64,000 nucleotides of DNA from Deltaproteobacteria bacterium HGW-Deltaproteobacteria-13 (lineage in GTDB: Bacteria > Desulfobacterota > Syntrophia > Syntrophales > Smithellaceae): assembly GCA_002840555.1 (NCBI GenBank), contig PHBJ01000015.1, positions 145,623 through 209,622 of the forward strand, written 5' to 3'. Shown here one piece after another: positions 50,934 through 60,620 of this stretch (positions are counted from its first letter, which is position 1; each line of letters opens with the position of its first letter). The notes below the pieces were generated by a model, which searched no databases, was not told where the DNA came from, and saw nothing but the letters and a program-made list of their open reading frames with translations. The position numbers and the translations under genes are program-made.

Positions 50934-51695
50934 CTAAATCCGTTCTTCCAACTTTTTCCCGACATACAGACAGGCAATGCCGAAAGTGCGGGGATATATC
51001 TTCACCCCGGAGATACCGGTTTCCTGCATGAAGGCGGCAAATTGTTCCGGCGACGGAAAGTTCATGATGGAGTCGGCCAGATAATAATAAGCCGCTGCGT
51101 TCCTGGAAAATATTTTCGCCAGCAAGGGGAGCAAAAAGTTTAAATAAATATAATAGGCCAGTTTGAAAAAACGGTTTTGAATAAACGTCATTTCCAGAAT
51201 CATGATCTGCCCCCCCGGCGCCGTAACCCGCAGCATTTCCCGCAGCGCGTCCGCCCTTTTGGGAATATTTCTGATTCCGAAAGCCATTGCGGTAACATCA
51301 AAAGCATTATCGCTAAAAGGAAGATTCAAGGCATTCCCCTGAATAAAATTTATCCTGCCTAATAGGCCTTTTTTCTTTGCCTTTTGTTTTCCCGCCTGCA
51401 CCATCGGTAAAACAAAATCAGCGGAGGTGACCGATATATTGGAGTGCTCAAGGCAGGCGCTGATTGATAAATCTCCCGTGCCGCAGGCAATATCCAGAAA
51501 TCGGCCGGTTTTGAAATAAACCATTTTTTTAACCGCGAAACGACGCCAGGCAACATCGCGCCGCAGACTCAAAAAGTGATTTAAAAAATCATACCGGCCG
51601 GTAATGGTCGAAAATATTTCTTTCACCATGCCGACACGTTGTTCTTCACTGATTTTTTTTACGGAAGGATATTTATTGTTTTTTGTTTTTTGCAT
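50934..51695 (-). CDS. ubiE: Ubiquinone/menaquinone C-methyltransferase (UbiE/MenG)
   Basis: This SAM-dependent methyltransferase of 253 residues methylates demethylmenaquinone in a strict anaerobe. Motif I is LDIACGTGDLS. The UbiE signatures YDFLNHFLSLRRDVAWRR and MAFGIRNIPKR are present. The length is normal. It is the downstream end of the minus-strand block after hisD, separated by a repeat-rich gap. Its stop abuts the end of the cassette array at 50934. Confidence 0.92.
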   Translation of the reverse strand: MQKTKNNKYPSVKKISEEQRVGMVKEIFSTITGRYDFLNHFLSLRRDVAWRRFAVKKMVYFKTGRFLDIACGTGDLSISACLEHSNISVTSADFVLPMVQAGKQKAKKKGLLGRINFIQGNALNLPFSDNAFDVTAMAFGIRNIPKRADALREMLRVTAPGGQIMILEMTFIQNRFFKLAYYIYLNFLLPLLAKIFSRNAAAYYYLADSIMNFPSPEQFAAFMQETGISGVKIYPRTFGIACLYVGKKLEERI

Positions 51696-51768
51696 TTACA
51701 AGATTTTCCCTAAATGAGATCCCTTCTTGAAGATGAGACGCTTATCCTAAAAAACTTGAATAAGCGAT

Positions 51769-51863
51769 CCCCCTCTTTCTTAAAGAGGGGCGAGGGGAGA
51801 TTTTAAGGAATTTTCTCTCTTGAAAAATCCCCCTCAATTCCCCCTTTAAAAAAGGGGGAAGCA
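51769..51863. repeat. Pair of inverted CCCCCTTT-type palindromic repeats
   Basis: Two related repeat units face each other. One has CCCCTCTTTCTTAAAGAGGGG then CGAGGGGAGATTTT. The other reads AAAATCCCCCTCAATTCCCCC then TTTAAAAAAGGGGG. Each has its own stem, and together they form a larger palindrome, like a small MITE or REP doublet. It fills the gap between hisD and ubiE. Confidence 0.55.
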
Positions 51864-51909
51864 AAGAACCGGCACATACCATCGGATAAAATATTCAATG
51901 ATATTTTTA

Positions 51910-53199
51910 TTATTTTTTGCCGCGGATAAGAACCGAATTGGCATGAGCATCAAGTCCTTCCCTTTGAGCAAAGTGAGCCGTCTGTTTGCTCACTTTTTTA
52001 AATGCGGACAACGAAAAGGAAAGAACGCTCATGCGTTTATAGAAATCATAAACACCCAGCGGAGATGAAAAACGAGCTGTGCCTGCCGTGGGTAAAATAT
52101 GGTTTGTGCCGGCCAGATAATCACCCAGGGCCTCCGGTGTAAATGAACCCAGAAAAACCGACCCGGCATTTCTGACCTTCCCTAAAATCTTCGTGGGATT
52201 TTTTACCATTAATTCTAAATGTTCGGGCGCGAAGAGATTGGCGATATCCAGAGCTTCATCAATGCTTTCCGTAATAATAATCGCGCCGTATTTGGCAAGC
52301 GATTGTTCTATGATTGTTTTACGGGATAAAGTTTTTATTTGCTGATCAATTTCCCGCGATACCTCGTTGGCAAAACTTTCAGACGTCGTCAAAAGAACGG
52401 CCGCCGCCATTTCATCGTGTTCAAGTTGAGCCAAAAGATCTGCCGCCGCAAAAGAAGCCTTTGCCGTTTTATCGGCAATGACGACGACTTCACTGGGTCC
52501 AGCAATCATATCTATATCCACTTGGCCGAAAACCAATTTCTTCGCCGCGGCGACATAAGCATTTCCCGGTCCCACTATTTTATCCACCTGGGGTATCGTT
52601 TGCGTTCCGTAAGCCAGCGCCGCTATCGCCTGCGCCCCGCCAATTTTGAATATGCGTTTCACACCGCTGACCTCGGCCGCCGCCGCCATAAGAGGATTCA
52701 GAAGACCTTCCCTGACCGGACTGACTAAAACAATTTCTTTTACTCCGGCAATGCGCGCCGGAATTGCCGCCATCAGCAATGTTGAAGGATAGGTGGCCTT
52801 GCCTCCGGGAGCATAAATGCCGACGCGCTGCAAGGGTAAAATACGCTGACCCAATTCCACGCCGCTTTCCTTTTTCACCATATAGCCCTTCGCGACCTGA
52901 TGACGGTGATAATCTTCGATCCGCCGCGCCGCCAGTTTTATGACTTTGAGATCCTCCGGTTTTACCTGTGCGAGCGCTTTTTTCTTTTCCGCTAACGATA
53001 CTTCGACGGTTTCCGCGGTTAAGGCATGGCCGTCAAATTTGGACGTATAGGCAAACAGCGCCTCATCACCTTTGGCGGCAACGTCGCTTACAATTTTAGC
53101 CACGGAGGATAAAAGCCCGGGCGAATGGGCGCCGCCCCTAAGACGCAAGTCACGGAAAAAATCTTTAAACTCAGCAGCGTTGGATTTAATGATTTTCAT
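51910..53199 (-). CDS. hisD: Histidinol dehydrogenase
   Basis: HisD performs the last two oxidations of histidine synthesis. The 429-residue protein has GIYAPGGKATYPST, the zinc/catalytic region IAGPSEVVVIADKTA, QLEHDEMAAAVL, and the Glu/His pair in FAPEHLEL. The C-terminus ends HANSVLIRGK, as usual. It lies 4 bases after murA in the same direction, so it is probably cotranscribed with murA and prmC. Confidence 0.96.
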   Translation of the reverse strand: MKIIKSNAAEFKDFFRDLRLRGGAHSPGLLSSVAKIVSDVAAKGDEALFAYTSKFDGHALTAETVEVSLAEKKKALAQVKPEDLKVIKLAARRIEDYHRHQVAKGYMVKKESGVELGQRILPLQRVGIYAPGGKATYPSTLLMAAIPARIAGVKEIVLVSPVREGLLNPLMAAAAEVSGVKRIFKIGGAQAIAALAYGTQTIPQVDKIVGPGNAYVAAAKKLVFGQVDIDMIAGPSEVVVIADKTAKASFAAADLLAQLEHDEMAAAVLLTTSESFANEVSREIDQQIKTLSRKTIIEQSLAKYGAIIITESIDEALDIANLFAPEHLELMVKNPTKILGKVRNAGSVFLGSFTPEALGDYLAGTNHILPTAGTARFSSPLGVYDFYKRMSVLSFSLSAFKKVSKQTAHFAQREGLDAHANSVLIRGKK

Positions 53200-53203
53200 T
53201 ATA

Positions 53204-54451
53204 TTATTTCACCCTTTTTATATCCGCTCCGAGGGCGGAAAATTTCTTTTCTATGGTCTCATAACCGCGATCAATATGATAGACACGGGAAATTTCCGTT
53301 GTGCCTTCGGCCACCAGCGCCGCCAGAACAAGGGAGGCTGAAGCCCGTAAATCCGTCGCCATTGTTTGCGCGCCATGCAGTTTGGGCACACCCCGGACAA
53401 TCGCATTGCCGCCCTGAATAACAATATCGGCGCCCATACGCAGCAATTCACTGACGTGCATAAAACGGTTTTCAAAAACCGTTTCGGAAATTACGCTCAA
53501 CCCGCCGCCGATGGCCATATAGGCCATGATCTGCGCCTGCAAATCCGTCGGGAATCCCGGATAGGGAAGCGTCTTGACATCAACACTGGTAATTTTTTTT
53601 CCGGCGGATACTTTCAGGCCGTTTTTTATCGGCGTTATCTTCATGCCCGTATCCCGCAATTTGTTGATCAATGATTCCAGATGTTGGGGATTGCAGCCGA
53701 TGATATTTATTTCACCGCGCGTCATACCGGCGGCGATCATGAAGGTTCCTGCTTCGATCCGGTCAGGAATAATTGAAGCTTCCGCAGGTTTGAGAGATGT
53801 GACACCGGTAATCGTGATGACATCCGTTCCCGCGCCGCTGATTTTAGCTCCCATACCTTTTAAAACTTCCGCCAGGTTGACCACTTCGGGCTCACGCGCG
53901 GCATTGTTCAGAACCGTGGTGCCGTGGGCAAGAGTCGCCGCCATCATGATATTTTCAGTGCCGGTGACCGTCTGCAGATCAAAATAAATATCCGCGCCTT
54001 TTAATTTTTTGGCCCTGGCTTCAATGTATCCGCTGTTGAGTTCGACATGAGCGCCCATATCTTCCAACGCTTTGAGGTGAAGATTAACCGGCCGCGCGCC
54101 GATAGCGCAACCGCCGGGAAGGGAAACCCGGGCCACGCCCATCCGGGCCACAAGCGGCCCCAGGACCAGGATGGAAGCACGCATGGTTTTGACTAAATCA
54201 TAGGGCGCATCGCAATGGGTGATTTTATCGGCATTGATCCGACAGGTTTCATCGCCGTCAATTTGCACGCCCATATTTATCAAAAGTTTTTTTATCGTCT
54301 TAATATCAACGAGATCGGGAATATTATGGAATGTATTTGTCCCCTCAGTTAAGAGCGCCGATGCCATCACCGGCAGAGCGGCATTTTTTGCCCCGCTGAT
54401 CCGAACATCCCCGTAAAGCGGTTTCCCGCCTTCAATAACTATTTTATCCAC
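53204..54451 (-). CDS. murA: UDP-N-acetylglucosamine 1-carboxyvinyltransferase
   Basis: MurA makes the first committed step of peptidoglycan synthesis. The 415-residue protein starts [20 protein letters not shown]. It carries the catalytic cysteine, the fosfomycin target, in [16 protein letters not shown], and ends with [20 protein letters not shown]. It overlaps prmC by 8 bases and is followed by hisD after 4. Confidence 0.96.
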   Translation of the reverse strand: MDKIVIEGGKPLYGDVRISGAKNAALPVMASALLTEGTNTFHNIPDLVDIKTIKKLLINMGVQIDGDETCRINADKITHCDAPYDLVKTMRASILVLGPLVARMGVARVSLPGGCAIGARPVNLHLKALEDMGAHVELNSGYIEARAKKLKGADIYFDLQTVTGTENIMMAATLAHGTTVLNNAAREPEVVNLAEVLKGMGAKISGAGTDVITITGVTSLKPAEASIIPDRIEAGTFMIAAGMTRGEINIIGCNPQHLESLINKLRDTGMKITPIKNGLKVSAGKKITSVDVKTLPYPGFPTDLQAQIMAYMAIGGGLSVISETVFENRFMHVSELLRMGADIVIQGGNAIVRGVPKLHGAQTMATDLRASASLVLAALVAEGTTEISRVYHIDRGYETIEKKFSALGADIKRVK

Positions 54452-55379
54452 TTACTTTTCTCCTTGCTCTGATGACACGCGGCAGGCCTGCGTAATCACG
54501 CCGCATTTCAATATGATCATAAAAGCCGGAAGCTTCCATGATCCGGCAAACGTCCTTTTCCTGTCTAGCGCCAATTTCCAACAAAAGCCAACCATTTTTT
54601 TCTAAATGGCATTGTGCCTGATATATCAATTTTTCGTAAAATTCCAGGCCGCTTTCACCGGCAAACAGCGCTTCGCGCGGCTCAAATGATCTTACGCCAT
54701 CCGACAGTTCTTGATATTCCTGTGCCCCTATATAGGGCGGATTGGAAGCTATGATATCAAAAACACCTTCCACCGGTTCAAATAAATCTCCCTGCCTAAA
54801 ATCAATTTGATTTTGCAGCCCGAGACTTTCAGCATTCCGGCGGGCAACATTCAGCGCGGCGAAGGATATATCGGTAGCCGTTATGGAGGCGTGAGGTATT
54901 TCACTGGCGACGGCAATGGCTATCGCGCCGCTTCCCGTGCCTATTTCTAAAATTTTAATCCGGGCGGCGTCGGATTTTTTCGCAATTTGAAGCATCTCTT
55001 CGACAATGACTTCCGTATCCGGACGCGGGATCAAAACATCGTTGCTTACCTCCAGTGTAAAGGTCCAGAATGCCTTGCGCCCTGTAATATAGGCGACCGG
55101 CTCCCATCGCAATCTTCTACTGATGAGTTTATCAAACGCGGCCCGTTGCGCCGGGTCTAATCGCCTCTCCGGATTTTTAAGAAATTCGAGGCGGTCACAC
55201 CCAAGACAAAAAGCCAGAAGAACTTCCGCGTCCAGCCGGGCGGATGGAATCTGCGCCGCTTCGAGGGCTTTTGTTGACTCATTGAGAATGTCGCGAACAA
55301 TCATGGCGTAGCTTCCTGCAGGAATTAATGGAACGATATAAAGATGCTTGAAAATAAAATGTTGCAAAAAAAATGTCAA
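54444..55379 (-). CDS. prmC: Release factor glutamine methyltransferase
   Basis: PrmC methylates the glutamine of the GGQ motif in release factors. The 311-residue protein has the N-terminal helical domain ([18 protein letters not shown]), motif [17 protein letters not shown] and the substrate motif SNPPYI. A short hydrophobic N-terminus (residues 1-20) may be non-native; a later ATG ([10 protein letters not shown]) could be the true start. Its target gene prfA lies about 700 bases upstream, split from it by a plus-strand orphan gene. Confidence 0.93.
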   Translation of the reverse strand: MTFFLQHFIFKHLYIVPLIPAGSYAMIVRDILNESTKALEAAQIPSARLDAEVLLAFCLGCDRLEFLKNPERRLDPAQRAAFDKLISRRLRWEPVAYITGRKAFWTFTLEVSNDVLIPRPDTEVIVEEMLQIAKKSDAARIKILEIGTGSGAIAIAVASEIPHASITATDISFAALNVARRNAESLGLQNQIDFRQGDLFEPVEGVFDIIASNPPYIGAQEYQELSDGVRSFEPREALFAGESGLEFYEKLIYQAQCHLEKNGWLLLEIGARQEKDVCRIMEASGFYDHIEMRRDYAGLPRVIRARRKVSG

Positions 55380-55472
55380 GTGTTTATAAATTTAAACCAT
55401 TAATATTTTAAAAGAATTGACGTGAAGGCCCAGCGGGAAGTTTTAGAACAAGTTTTGGTGGAGGATATCATT

Positions 55473-55985
55473 ATGAGACCAGGCGCAAGTCTCATGGAAC
55501 GATTTAATGGCTGGTTTGTTGAGCCCATTGAAAAGCTGAAAGAACTGCCGGAAGGCGATGGCGGTTTTTTGGCTCTGTCCGCCGCGCTTTTTCTCTGCGA
55601 AAGGTATTACCGAGCCGCGACAGATACCCTTCACATGGGAAGAGACAATGAAAAATTTAAGATTGAAGCGGCGAAAGATTTCGGGCTTAGCCTGGATGAT
55701 TTTAAGTGCTTCTGGATGGTCTATCGAAACGGGACTCAGCATCAGGGAATACCCCAAAAATACGTTGATCGACACAAAATGAAATACACCTGGCAAATTT
55801 GTGAAGACTTTGATGCGATTCCCGAAATTTACAAAATTAACGCTTACAGGCGGGAAATCAGATTAAACGTCTGGAAATTCGCCGATTTTATCATCGAGAA
55901 ATTCAGGACGAATCCGGAAGTCTTTCAAAAAGCTATCTCACACACCTTCCCCGAGGTGAAGGACATAGGCAGTGATGAATCATGA
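55473..55985 (+). CDS. Unrecognised soluble protein inserted between prmC and prfA
   Basis: I do not recognise this 170-residue protein. It starts at 55473, where GGAGG lies 8 bases upstream (an upstream GTG in frame has no such site). It is helical in appearance, with FLALSAALFLCERYYRAATD in the first half and FWMVYRNGTQHQGIPQKY in the middle. There is no signal peptide or membrane segment. It is encoded opposite to the conserved prfA-prmC-murA cluster, which suggests a later insertion. Confidence 0.6.
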   Translation: MRPGASLMERFNGWFVEPIEKLKELPEGDGGFLALSAALFLCERYYRAATDTLHMGRDNEKFKIEAAKDFGLSLDDFKCFWMVYRNGTQHQGIPQKYVDRHKMKYTWQICEDFDAIPEIYKINAYRREIRLNVWKFADFIIEKFRTNPEVFQKAISHTFPEVKDIGSDES

Positions 55986-56093
55986 TTTTCATTCCTGACG
56001 GCAGGGCCTCAAAATAATTTCGGCAACATCGTCACGACCGGATTTCTTCACCGTATTCCGCACAAAAATCTTTTCTTCGCGTCATTATCCGGC

Positions 56094-57161
56094 CTATTTC
56101 AATAATTCGGCCTGGTGGTGCGATGATAACGCGTCCAGCATTGCGCTGATGTTGCCGTTGATGAAACTATCGAGGTCGTAGCGGGTCAGATTGATGCGAT
56201 GATCGGTGATGCGACCCTGCGGAAAGTTGTAGGTGCGGATGCGCTCGGAGCGGTCGCCGGTGCCGACCTGATTTTTGCGGGACTGCGCCTGCTCGGCATT
56301 CTGCCTCTGCACCTCGGCATCCAAGAGCCTCGCCCGCAGTACCTTCATGGCCTTGTTCTTGTTTTTGAGCTGGGATTTTTCATCCTGACAGGTCACAACA
56401 AGTCCTGTGGGCAAGTGAGTAATGCGCACAGCGGAATCTGTTGTGTTGACGCTCTGTCCGCCGTGGCCGGTGGAACGATAAACGTCAACGCGTAATTCGT
56501 TGGGGTCAATCGTGATTTCCACATCTTCCGCCTCCGGCATAATGGCCACCGTCACGGCCGAGGTGTGAATACGTCCCTGCGCTTCGGTCACAGGAACACG
56601 CTGGACGCGATGAACACCGCTTTCATATTTCAGGCGGCTGTAAGCCCCTTTTCCATCGATTTGCGCGATAATTTCTTTAAAGCCGCCGACACCGCCGGAG
56701 GGCGAACTGCTGACCACTTCCACCCGCCATCCCTGGGATTCCGCGTAGCGGGCATACATCCGGAATAAATCGCCGGCAAAAAGCCCGGCTTCATCGCCGC
56801 CGGTACCGGCACGGATTTCCAGAAAAACGTTTTTGTCGTCGTTCGGATCTTTGGGCAGCAGTAAAACCCTGATTTTTTCTTCCAGGTCAATCTTTTCCTG
56901 CTGCAATTGCGGCATTTCTTCCTTGACCATTGCCTGCAATTCTTCGTCATTTTCCTGCAGCAATCCTGAATATTCATCAAGACGGGCTTTGATTTTCTCA
57001 TACTGGCGGATGGTTTCCACCAATGGCGTCAGATCCGCATGTTCTTTGGCGAATTTCTGATACATGCCCTGTTTGGAAACCACCTGTGGATCGCTCAGCT
57101 GTCCTTCCAGTTCCCTGTACCGTATTTCAATGTCGCGAAGTTTATCGAGTATAATATCCAT
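56094..57161 (-). CDS. prfA: Peptide chain release factor 1
   Basis: RF1 releases peptides at UAA and UAG. The 355-residue protein has the PxT-type codon recognition region in VPVTEAQGR and the peptidyl-hydrolysis GGQ in [18 protein letters not shown]. The domain order is normal. It lies downstream of rpmE with a 280-base gap that contains a weak hairpin-T run. PrmC, its methylase, is the next minus-strand gene. Confidence 0.96.
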   Translation of the reverse strand: MDIILDKLRDIEIRYRELEGQLSDPQVVSKQGMYQKFAKEHADLTPLVETIRQYEKIKARLDEYSGLLQENDEELQAMVKEEMPQLQQEKIDLEEKIRVLLLPKDPNDDKNVFLEIRAGTGGDEAGLFAGDLFRMYARYAESQGWRVEVVSSSPSGGVGGFKEIIAQIDGKGAYSRLKYESGVHRVQRVPVTEAQGRIHTSAVTVAIMPEAEDVEITIDPNELRVDVYRSTGHGGQSVNTTDSAVRITHLPTGLVVTCQDEKSQLKNKNKAMKVLRARLLDAEVQRQNAEQAQSRKNQVGTGDRSERIRTYNFPQGRITDHRINLTRYDLDSFINGNISAMLDALSSHHQAELLK

Positions 57162-57368
57162 GTCATCTCTTTAAATTAAAAGTTGAAGTTTTTAAGGTAG
57201 TTTAAAAAAGACACTTTTATAAGTTCCTTCAAGTTGTGAAGGGCACCTACAAATAGTCATGCCGAGCGGCATTAAAAAAATTGTCTGGACGGCAAAAGGA
57301 AAGACTGTTGGCGATGTATATTTTTGATTTTAAACAACAAAGATAAATAAATAAAATCCGCTTAGCAT

Positions 57369-57391
57369 AAAAAAGATGAATTTTTTTCATC
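57369..57391 (-). terminator. Weak AT-rich terminator after rpmE
   Basis: On the minus strand GATGAA and TTCATC form a 6-bp stem with a 5-base loop, followed by TTTTTT. It lies 50 bases after the rpmE stop. The stem is AT-rich, so termination may be partial. The remainder of 57162-57368 shows only a short ATGCCG/CGGCAT hairpin. Confidence 0.45.
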
Positions 57392-57441
57392 ATAAGGACA
57401 TATTCCGATATCTTGTTTTCCCTATAAGGATATTAATTTAA

Positions 57442-57681
57442 TTATTTTTTCGTTGCTTTCTTTTTGGCCTGCGGCGCTTCCGCTTTGGCTTCATATTTCT
57501 TCTTGAATTTCTCAACACGGCCCGCGGTATCTAAAACCCTTTGCTTACCCGTGATAAAAGGGTGGCAGTTGGAACAAATTTCCGTCTTGATATCTTTCTT
57601 TGTCGATCTTGTGTTAATCACATTACCGCAAACACAAGTAATGGTTGTTTCCTTATATTCCGGATGAATTCCTTCTTTCAT
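57442..57681 (-). CDS. rpmE: 50S ribosomal protein L31 (zinc-binding type)
   Basis: L31 of 79 residues, C+ type: the four metal ligands are in TCVCGN and EICSNCHPF, followed by [16 protein letters not shown]. The C-terminal tail is Lys/Ala-rich and slightly longer than usual ([13 protein letters not shown]). It lies between rho and prfA, a common order. The zinc-binding form implies that zinc supply may matter for its alternation with a zinc-free paralog, which is not seen here. Confidence 0.96.
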   Translation of the reverse strand: MKEGIHPEYKETTITCVCGNVINTRSTKKDIKTEICSNCHPFITGKQRVLDTAGRVEKFKKKYEAKAEAPQAKKKATKK

Positions 57682-57818
57682 GTCTTTTTATCTTCCTCCC
57701 TTGCATTTATCTGCAATTAATTATTAATGATTTTTGTTTTTTTCTCAAAGTGTTTGAGTGCCTTATAATATATGCGGCAAAAATTCAAGAAAAAACTAGA
57801 AAACCGGTTTTTATGTGG

Positions 57819-59066
57819 TTAGGCGTTCATTGAATCCAAAAATTCCTGATTCGTTTCAGTTTTCTTGATTTTGTTGATGATAAATTCCATGGCATCAACC
57901 GGATTCATTTCCTGGAGTAATCTGCGCAATATCCAGACGCGATTCAGATTTGCTTTAGGAATGAGCAATTCCTCTTTCCTGGTTCCTGAACGGATCAAGT
58001 CGAAAGCGGGGAATATTCTGCGATCGGCAATGCGGCGATCCAGATGCAATTCCATATTGCCTGTTCCCTTGAATTCTTCAAAAATAACTTCATCCATCCG
58101 ACTTCCGGTATCAATCAGGGCCGTGGAAATGATCGTTAAACTGCCGCCATTTTCGATATTTCTGGCCGCGCCGAAGAAACGCTTGGGCTTGTGTAAAGCA
58201 TTGGAATCAACGCCGCCGGAAAGAACTTTTCCGCTGGGCGGAACAACCGTGTTATACGCCCGCGCCAGACGGGTGATGCTGTCCAGTAAAATAACGACAT
58301 CCTTTTTATGTTCGACAAGACGTTTTGCTTTTTCAATCACCATCTCCGCTACCTGAACGTGGCAGGAAGCCGGTTCGTCAAATGTGGAAGCGATAACTTC
58401 GCCGGAAACACTACGCTGCATATCGGTTACTTCTTCCGGTCGTTCGTCAATTAAAAGCACCATTAAAACCACTTCCGGGTGATTGGCGGAAATACTATGG
58501 GCAATGTCCTGCAACAAGACTGTTTTACCGGCGCGCGGCGGAGAAACAATCAATCCTCGTTGTCCCTTGCCGATTGGCGCGAACAAATCCAGAGTTCTGG
58601 TGGAATAATTTTTAGGATCATGTTCCAGATTTAATTTTTCCAGGGGATAAAGAGGCGTCAGATTGTCAAAAAGGATTTTATCACGGGCTTGTTCGGGACT
58701 TTCAAAGTTTACGGTATCAACTTTTAAAAGGGCAAAGTATTTTTCCCCTTCTTTCGGAGGACGAACTTCGCCGGAAATGGTGTCTCCTGTTTTTAAATTA
58801 AATCTTCTGATCTGCGAGGGCGAAATGTAAATGTCATCAGGACTGGGCAGATAGTTGTAATCAACGGCACGCAAAAAACCAAAACCGTCGGGTAAAATTT
58901 CCAGAACTCCCGAGCCGGAAATCACGCCGTTTTGTTCCGCCTGCGTCTGCAAAATAGCAAAAATCAACTCCTGACGCCGCATGGCGTTGGCTCCGGGAAC
59001 TTTTAACTTTTTGCCCAGATCGTTGAGTTCGCTGATCGGCAATCGCTTAATATCTTCAATGTTCAT
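57819..59066 (-). CDS. rho: Transcription termination factor Rho
   Basis: Rho is the hexameric RNA helicase of factor-dependent termination. The 415-residue protein has the N-terminal RNA-binding fold ([20 protein letters not shown]), Walker [13 protein letters not shown], Walker [17 protein letters not shown], the Q-loop and the [16 protein letters not shown]-loop. There is no long N-terminal insertion. AAGGAAG lies 6 bases before the ATG. A strong promoter about 210 bases upstream leaves a long leader that could autoregulate. Confidence 0.97.
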   Translation of the reverse strand: MNIEDIKRLPISELNDLGKKLKVPGANAMRRQELIFAILQTQAEQNGVISGSGVLEILPDGFGFLRAVDYNYLPSPDDIYISPSQIRRFNLKTGDTISGEVRPPKEGEKYFALLKVDTVNFESPEQARDKILFDNLTPLYPLEKLNLEHDPKNYSTRTLDLFAPIGKGQRGLIVSPPRAGKTVLLQDIAHSISANHPEVVLMVLLIDERPEEVTDMQRSVSGEVIASTFDEPASCHVQVAEMVIEKAKRLVEHKKDVVILLDSITRLARAYNTVVPPSGKVLSGGVDSNALHKPKRFFGAARNIENGGSLTIISTALIDTGSRMDEVIFEEFKGTGNMELHLDRRIADRRIFPAFDLIRSGTRKEELLIPKANLNRVWILRRLLQEMNPVDAMEFIINKIKKTETNQEFLDSMNA

Positions 59067-59275
59067 AAATACTTCCTTACTTTAAATTATAATCGGATAA
59101 CCTAAGAGTTATTCGGAAATTACATTTTGCCTTCGTTTTGACTGCATTATTTTAAAAGAAACACTATAAAGATAAATAAGATTTTAGCAGTTACGGATTA
59201 AATATCGGCTTGTTATTTGAATACTTGAAACGCTCCAAAGGGTAGGGCTTAAATAGCCTCTATTAAGTGCAAAAA

Positions 59276-59304
59276 ACTGTATATTAATCTGGAGTAGCTG
59301 TCAA
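59276..59304 (-). promoter_or_regulatory. Putative promoter of rho
   Basis: On the minus strand a perfect TTGACA (59304-59299) and TACAGT (59281-59276) are 17 bases apart. Initiation near 59269 gives a leader of about 200 bases with no convincing peptide; 59067-59275 holds nothing else obvious. Confidence 0.6.
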
Positions 59305-59382
59305 GATATTTTATTTTCCCCGTTAAAACACTTCACCTGCCGGATTTTTCCGTCATGACGGGCGGAGATTCATCTGTGCGCA

Positions 59383-59553
59383 TCACGAAATCTTCTTGGC
59401 CTCTTCCACCAGCATGATGGGAATGTCGTCCTTTATTTCGTAGAGCAATTTACACTGATCGCAAATGATTCCGTTTAGCTTTTCATCAAAGCGAATCTTC
59501 CCATGGCATTGAGGACAGATTAAAATTTCTAAAAGTTGTTTATTTATCGGCAT
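59383..59553 (-). CDS. Trm112-like zinc-ribbon peptide
   Basis: This short gene encodes 56 residues: LLEILICPQCHGKIRFDEKL, then GIICDQCKLLYEIKDDIPIML. The two CxxC pairs (C13/C16 and C31/C34) form a zinc ribbon as in the Trm112/YcaR family, which supports methyltransferases or LPS-linked functions. In enterobacteria ycaR lies next to lpxK, and here it directly follows the waaC gene, overlapping it by 14 bases. The frame, motif and context make it real despite its size. Confidence 0.88.
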   Translation of the reverse strand: MPINKQLLEILICPQCHGKIRFDEKLNGIICDQCKLLYEIKDDIPIMLVEEAKKIS

Positions 59554-60583
59554 TCCTTCCTCCCTTGATCATTTTTTCCACTGTGGCAAACACCTGCCCG
59601 GCGGAAATATCTTCCATGCATTTTTTTGTCGGACATTTTTTCAAAAAACAGGGACTGCAGGGCAGTTGCGTCCTGATCACCCTATGGCCCGGACCATAGG
59701 GTCCTGTTCTTGCGGGATCGGTCGGTCCGAAAAGAGCGATAACCGGCGTTCCCACCGCAGCGGCCAGATGCATGGGGCCGGAATCGGTTGATATCACCAG
59801 TTGCGTTTTTTTGTACAGGCAGGCCAGCTCGGGCAATGACGTTTCTCCGCCTAAATTAATTTTTTCAGTCGTCATGAATGAAGTGATGTCCTCGATGGAT
59901 TTTTTCTCGTTTCCGGTAAAGACCACTTTCATCTGTAATTGATCATGGATCAAATCGGCCAGGCGGGCAAACTTTTCATTATTCCAAAGTTTTGTCTCCC
60001 ATAAGGCTACAGGGTTAATGGCGATAAATTTCTTATCTTCAAGATTATATTTGCGCAACAGATTTTGCACTTTTACTTCGGCTTCTTCATGGGAAGGCAG
60101 AACAAACTGCGCGTTATCTATTTTGGCGCCCAGATAACGCGGAAAATCCAGATAGCGGTCAACCGCGTGCTTGTTCATGTCTTCGGGAATTTTTTCATTA
60201 AGGAATAAGCCGCTTAATTCCTGCATCGAATCATAACCCAGTTTTCTCTTTCCGCGACTGAGCAACACGATTATTGAACTTTTAAACAGACCATGAAAAT
60301 CAATCACCAGATCATAAGGCCGCTGCCGCAGAGTTTTCAAAAATGACCGGAACTCTCTCAGGGGACGTCTTAATTGGCCGCCGCGGAAGTCTTTGTTCCA
60401 CCTTTTACGCCCGGATACTAAAACCTCATCAAGATGAGGATGATTTTTGATTAAGTCTGCCGCGGCTTCCTCTATAACCCAGGTTATATGCGCGTCCGGA
60501 TAAAGCCGGCGCAATGCGGCAAGAGAGGGCAGCGTGTGAATCACATCGCCTATGGCGCTGAGTTTTACAATCAGTATGTTCAC
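59540..60583 (-). CDS. waaC: Lipopolysaccharide heptosyltransferase I (GT9)
   Basis: WaaC adds the first heptose to Kdo2-lipid A. This GT-B family 9 protein of 347 residues begins MNILIVKLSAIGDVIHTLPS, with the acceptor-side WVIEEAAADLIKNHP. The donor-side motif TDSGPMHLAAAVGTPVIALFGPTDPARTGPY has the key pattern DSGPMHLAAA. The C-terminus has a Cys cluster (CSPCFLKKC). It follows waaF by 37 bases. The numbering I versus II relies on the N-terminal motif. Confidence 0.88.
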   Translation of the reverse strand: MNILIVKLSAIGDVIHTLPSLAALRRLYPDAHITWVIEEAAADLIKNHPHLDEVLVSGRKRWNKDFRGGQLRRPLREFRSFLKTLRQRPYDLVIDFHGLFKSSIIVLLSRGKRKLGYDSMQELSGLFLNEKIPEDMNKHAVDRYLDFPRYLGAKIDNAQFVLPSHEEAEVKVQNLLRKYNLEDKKFIAINPVALWETKLWNNEKFARLADLIHDQLQMKVVFTGNEKKSIEDITSFMTTEKINLGGETSLPELACLYKKTQLVISTDSGPMHLAAAVGTPVIALFGPTDPARTGPYGPGHRVIRTQLPCSPCFLKKCPTKKCMEDISAGQVFATVEKMIKGGRNADK

Positions 60584-60620
60584 TTAATGCCTCTGTCCGG
60601 AAAAACAGCCGTATTTTTCT

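Larger units (their letters stand above)
45375..50934 (+). mobile_element. Probable integron gene-cassette array without integrase (CALIN-like)
   Basis: Five co-oriented attC-like sites (45375, 48050, 49101, 49555, 50258) and a degenerate one (48684) follow successive short plus-strand transcription units. The sites share a nearly identical core (CCGATCGCTACGCTCCGGGTG in two of them) and end in GTTRRRY-like boxes. The array holds unrelated functions, typical of cassettes. No tyrosine recombinase gene is in the window. The 45.7-47.3 kb helicase on the opposite strand may be part of one large cassette or older chromosomal DNA. Boundaries are approximate. Confidence 0.65.

Noticed and set aside
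50881-50934. A possible sixth attC-like site after the flavin-reductase-like gene
   Set aside because: GTTAAAC fits the right box, but the left box and arm pairing are not convincing.
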